NCBI GenBank assembly: GCA_025602905.1
Contig: JAHLKI010000035.1
Coordinates: 124,001 to 188,000 of the forward strand
Reading direction: 5' to 3'
Length of the DNA stretch: 64,000 nucleotides
Origin: Phlyctochytrium arcticum
Lineage: Eukaryota; Chytridiomycota; Chytridiomycetes; Chytridiales; Chytridiaceae
In this document: one piece after another, positions 63,698 through 64,000 of the stretch
Layout of the letters: each line of letters starts with the position of its first letter
How positions within the stretch are numbered: the first letter of the stretch is position 1
The notes under the pieces: generated by a model
What the model was told of the DNA's origin: nothing
The model's input: only the letters and a program-made list of their open reading frames with translations
Database searches by the model: none
Program-made: the position numbers and the translations under genes

Positions 63698-64000
63698 TTG
63701 GTTTGGAAAGTTTGCCTGATTAGTATGTTCTATGTTATGGGATGCTGGACTGCTACTCGAATTCTTTCGAACATTGTGCTTAGTTGTATTCTGGTAGGTA
63801 GTTAGGTAGGGTAATTAGGCCGAGTACAATGGAACTGGGCGTTTTTGATCAGGATCACTATTTGGCCTGACCTTTTTTCAAAATCAGTTGGTTACTTATC
63901 CCGGGTCGAGTTCTGGCCCTTGAAGCAGAACTACCCCTTATCATGCCATGCCATTTTGTCAAAAAGGGAGCTAGACGTATCTCAAGTCCCCTCCAACGTA
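63698..64000. other. Right end of window, no gene recognised
   Basis: The 3' flank of the DUF6604 gene, with GTAGGTAGTTAGGTAGGGTA-type short repeats near 63796. Nothing else is recognisable. Confidence 0.4.

Overview
The window reads as nuclear DNA of a fungus, most likely an early-diverging (possibly zoosporic) one. Genes are dense and lie on both strands. They are split by short introns of about 40-66 bases with GT..CTAAC..AG signals. Their products include a Frizzled-type seven-helix receptor, a GOGAT, an acetate kinase, a DUF6604 protein and a centrin-binding SFI1-type protein. The lineage call is inference from this mix; no rRNA or other taxonomic marker is present.

Layout. 1-1.6 kb: start of glutamate synthase (GLT1, minus, runs off the left edge). 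2.4-3.2 kb: decayed repeats and a 19-G run. 3.2-6.8 kb: DNA transposon copy 1. 7.1-8.2 kb: mitochondrial carrier. 8.7-9.0 kb: direct repeats. 9.5-11.6 kb: a broken F-box/LRR gene and a second broken gene. 12.0-13.1 kb: promoter-like block followed by two minisatellites. 13.5-13.8 kb: small cysteine-bearing gene. 14-16.5 kb: Frizzled-like receptor. 17.4-19.2 kb: PRP31. 19.5-24.1 kb: 1535-residue helical protein. 24.1-29.4 kb: gene-poor, with a second promoter-like block, a coding relic and a tandem array of decayed ~1.1-kb units. 29.7-31.6 kb: TPR plus PRiA4_ORF3 protein. 32.6-34.6 kb: GPAT/LPAAT acyltransferase. 35.0-38.0 kb: MCM6. 38.3-43.1 kb: SFI1-like. 43.2-44.7 kb: bZIP factor. 44.8-48.4 kb: RecQ helicase. 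50.5-54.5 kb: DNA transposon copy 2. 54.7-57.4 kb: NSUN5/RCM1-like protein lacking both catalytic cysteines. 57.6-59.3 kb: RPA49. 59.5-61.1 kb: acetate kinase. 61.2-63.7 kb: DUF6604 protein.

The most notable element is the transposon family. Copy 2 (50481-54511) has perfect 21-base terminal inverted repeats and a perfect 8-base target duplication, GTTGCGTG. It encodes a 1025-residue protein. Copy 1 (3203-6776) has 20-base inverted repeats with 19/20 matches that share the terminal core CAGCGCA, and it encodes a 937-residue homologue. Both proteins have an N-terminal paired-CxxC motif and the conserved blocks DDF, GDFYVW, MHxALNxQ and SSEDLEVFHS, which suggests an RNase-H-like DDE transposase. 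I do not recognise a named superfamily.

Functional context. Two head-to-head gene pairs share short promoters: SFI1/bZIP (138 bases) and NSUN5-like/RPA49 (195 bases, both ribosome-biogenesis families). MCM6/SFI1 and bZIP/RecQ are convergent with short gaps. Spliced models were made by hand from splice signals and frame continuity. PRP31, MCM6, RPA49, the carrier, acetate kinase and both transposases close cleanly in frame. SFI1, RecQ and the NSUN5-like gene have some unresolved junctions.
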